Below, in pieces: positions 63,081-64,000 of a stretch of DNA of 64,000 nt. Each line of letters begins with the position of its first letter. Position 1 is the stretch's first letter. The position numbers and the translations under genes are program-made. Below the pieces are notes generated by a model. That model was given only the letters and a program-made list of their open reading frames with translations, ran no database searches and was not told where the DNA came from. The stretch is from an uncultured Peptococcaceae bacterium (lineage in GTDB: Bacteria; Bacillota; Peptococcia; Peptococcales; Peptococcaceae): positions 1 through 64,000 of the forward strand of contig CAJUDO010000006.1 in assembly GCA_910585405.1 (NCBI GenBank). Reading direction: 5' to 3'.

Positions 63081-63385
63081 AGGCTAAATCCTTTCTTTAT
63101 CTTGAATGTGTAACTTGAATGAGTGAAAAACCCTTTATTCGTGCGGATTAGAAAAATGTTTTTATACGGTCATTCAACTTCAACTTTTCATTTTCTCTAT
63201 ATTTATTTTTAGCGAAACACTGTGAAATCATAGTGCGTAAAATTCTTGTTTATAAAGAAATCAAAATCAACTTGAATAACTTGAATGAAATCCAGTAAAC
63301 CCGCATAATATCAAGTGTTTTCATCCTTCAAGTTCCAACAATCACAACTTGAATATATCTTGAATGGCAACTTGAATTTTGAAAA
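63081..63385. promoter_or_regulatory. regulatory gap with seven CTTGAAT repeats
   Basis: No gene was found. CTTGAAT occurs at 63101, 63114, 63271, 63280, 63348, 63359 and 63371 on the plus strand, in clusters spaced 9-13 bases apart. The region lies upstream of the DUF1492-type gene and downstream of the glycohydrolase gene. Confidence 0.5.
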
Positions 63386-64000
63386 TTAACTTTCAATAAT
63401 CAGTTCTGCACACAAGGCTTTTATCCAATCACGGCGGGGAATCTGTGCAATCCATTCATCAGGAATACCGCTTTCACCACCACAACCGTAATATATCCCG
63501 GCAAGCCCGCCAGTAACCGCCGCTATTGTGTCAGTATCTTCACCCAAATTCACGGCGGTAAGCACACAATCCCGGTAACTGTCTGTGTTCAGAAAACACC
63601 AAAGGGCGGCTTCCAGCGTGTCAACCACATAACCTGAACTTTTCACGAAGGTTCTTTCCAACCATTCAAGATCAAGCAATTTGAAATAATCGCCCAACAT
63701 TGAAACAGTTTCAAGCTGTGGTTTGAACTTCTGAATTCCATTCAACACCGCTTCATCTTTGGGAATACCGTTCATAAGGTTTTCAACGATTGCCGTATAT
63801 ACCATACAACCGAAATCTGAAATGAAGTGGGCGTGTGTCAGGTGTGCCACGCTCAACAGTTCGCTTTGCTTTTCGGGGTAGCCCGGCAACATAGCAACCG
63901 GAAGAATACGCATCAAAGCCCCGTTCCCGTTATCCATCCGGGTTTTACCGCCGCATTTTGCGGGTTCTTTTCCGTTGGCATAGCGGGAAATCGCCCGCCT
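63386..64000 (-). CDS. ADP-ribosylglycohydrolase, partial (runs off the right edge)
   Basis: At least 205 residues; the frame stays open to base 64000, so the start is outside. GGKTRMDNGNGALMRILPVAML near the visible N-terminus, LTHAHFISDFGC and the C-terminal metal motif NLGEDTDTIAAVTGGLAGIYYG are diagnostic of the DraG/ARH family, which removes ADP-ribose from arginine or other residues using two Mg ions. It lies upstream of the late genes of the prophage. Confidence 0.9.
   Translation of the reverse strand, partial: RRAISRYANGKEPAKCGGKTRMDNGNGALMRILPVAMLPGYPEKQSELLSVAHLTHAHFISDFGCMVYTAIVENLMNGIPKDEAVLNGIQKFKPQLETVSMLGDYFKLLDLEWLERTFVKSSGYVVDTLEAALWCFLNTDSYRDCVLTAVNLGEDTDTIAAVTGGLAGIYYGCGGESGIPDEWIAQIPRRDWIKALCAELIIES

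Larger units (their letters stand above)
36700..64000 (-). mobile_element. contractile-tailed prophage (partial), PBSX-like tail and SPP1-like head modules
   Basis: A 27-kb run of leftward phage genes in canonical order from terminase to lysis, with a tail sheath (myovirus type), XkdN-to-XkdU-type tail/baseplate genes and a DGR. Intact reading frames throughout suggest it may be functional. Integrase, repressor and replication genes must lie beyond the right edge. Confidence 0.95.

Noticed and set aside
1..64000. CRISPR arrays, rRNA or tRNA genes
   Set aside because: No regularly spaced direct repeats of CRISPR size and no rRNA or tRNA-like sequences were recognised by eye; a covariance-model search would be needed to exclude tRNAs fully.

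Overview
The window is chromosomal DNA of a Bacillota (Firmicutes) bacterium carrying most of a contractile-tailed prophage. Evidence for the host group is the conserved block tsaC/ywlC - ywlE - rpiB - ywlG - glyA, which has the same order as in Bacillus subtilis, strong AGGAGG-type ribosome sites, a SCIFF-maturase-like radical SAM enzyme and several secreted proteins with copper-amine-oxidase-N-like 'stalk' domains. Class Clostridia or Negativicutes seems most likely; this is inference and the sequence alone does not settle it.

Host part (1-36.6 kb): two tandem stalk-domain surface proteins; a small membrane protein; an amidohydrolase / LysR / DASS-permease locus whose permease is broken by two -1 frameshifts; a flavodoxin-like oxidoreductase coupled to a SulP permease; an XRE regulator; DUF4097-like, deacetylase and pyridoxamine-kinase genes; a GntR-ABC operon with a perfect operator over its promoter; an ECF sigma/DUF4179 anti-sigma pair; an isolated prepilin; aldehyde dehydrogenase followed by a tight cluster of four DnaA boxes; a third stalk protein; threonine ammonia-lyase; a cytidylate-kinase-like protein; patatin and lipid-kinase genes; an XRE membrane regulator; an AI-2E-type exporter; an HtrA protease; the radical SAM maturase; and the glyA block.

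Prophage part (about 36.7 kb to the right edge, all genes leftward, right end not in the window). Read right to left in the direction of transcription: a truncated ADP-ribosylglycohydrolase, a DUF1492-type regulator, small and large terminase, portal, a MuF head protein fused to an ADP-ribosyltransferase-like domain, scaffold, SU10-type capsid, connector proteins, tail sheath, tail tube, tail-assembly chaperone with a -1 frameshift site, tape measure, XkdP/Q/R/S/T/U-type baseplate proteins, tail fibre, reverse transcriptase, two small tail-associated proteins, holin and amidase endolysin.

The main result is a diversity-generating retroelement (DGR) in the tail-fibre region. The last 121 bases of homology in the tail-fibre gene (variable repeat, VR, 40562-40682) are a copy of a non-coding template repeat (TR, 40318-40438). 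By hand alignment they differ at 30 positions, every one of them an adenine in the template sense strand (30 of 43 adenines changed, 0 of 78 other bases). A reverse transcriptase with YMDD and the IGxxxSQ motif typical of DGR enzymes follows. All ten template asparagine codons are replaced in the fibre tip. No Avd accessory gene is visible. The same prophage also encodes an ADP-ribosyltransferase-like head protein and an ADP-ribosylglycohydrolase, a possible modify/reverse pair.
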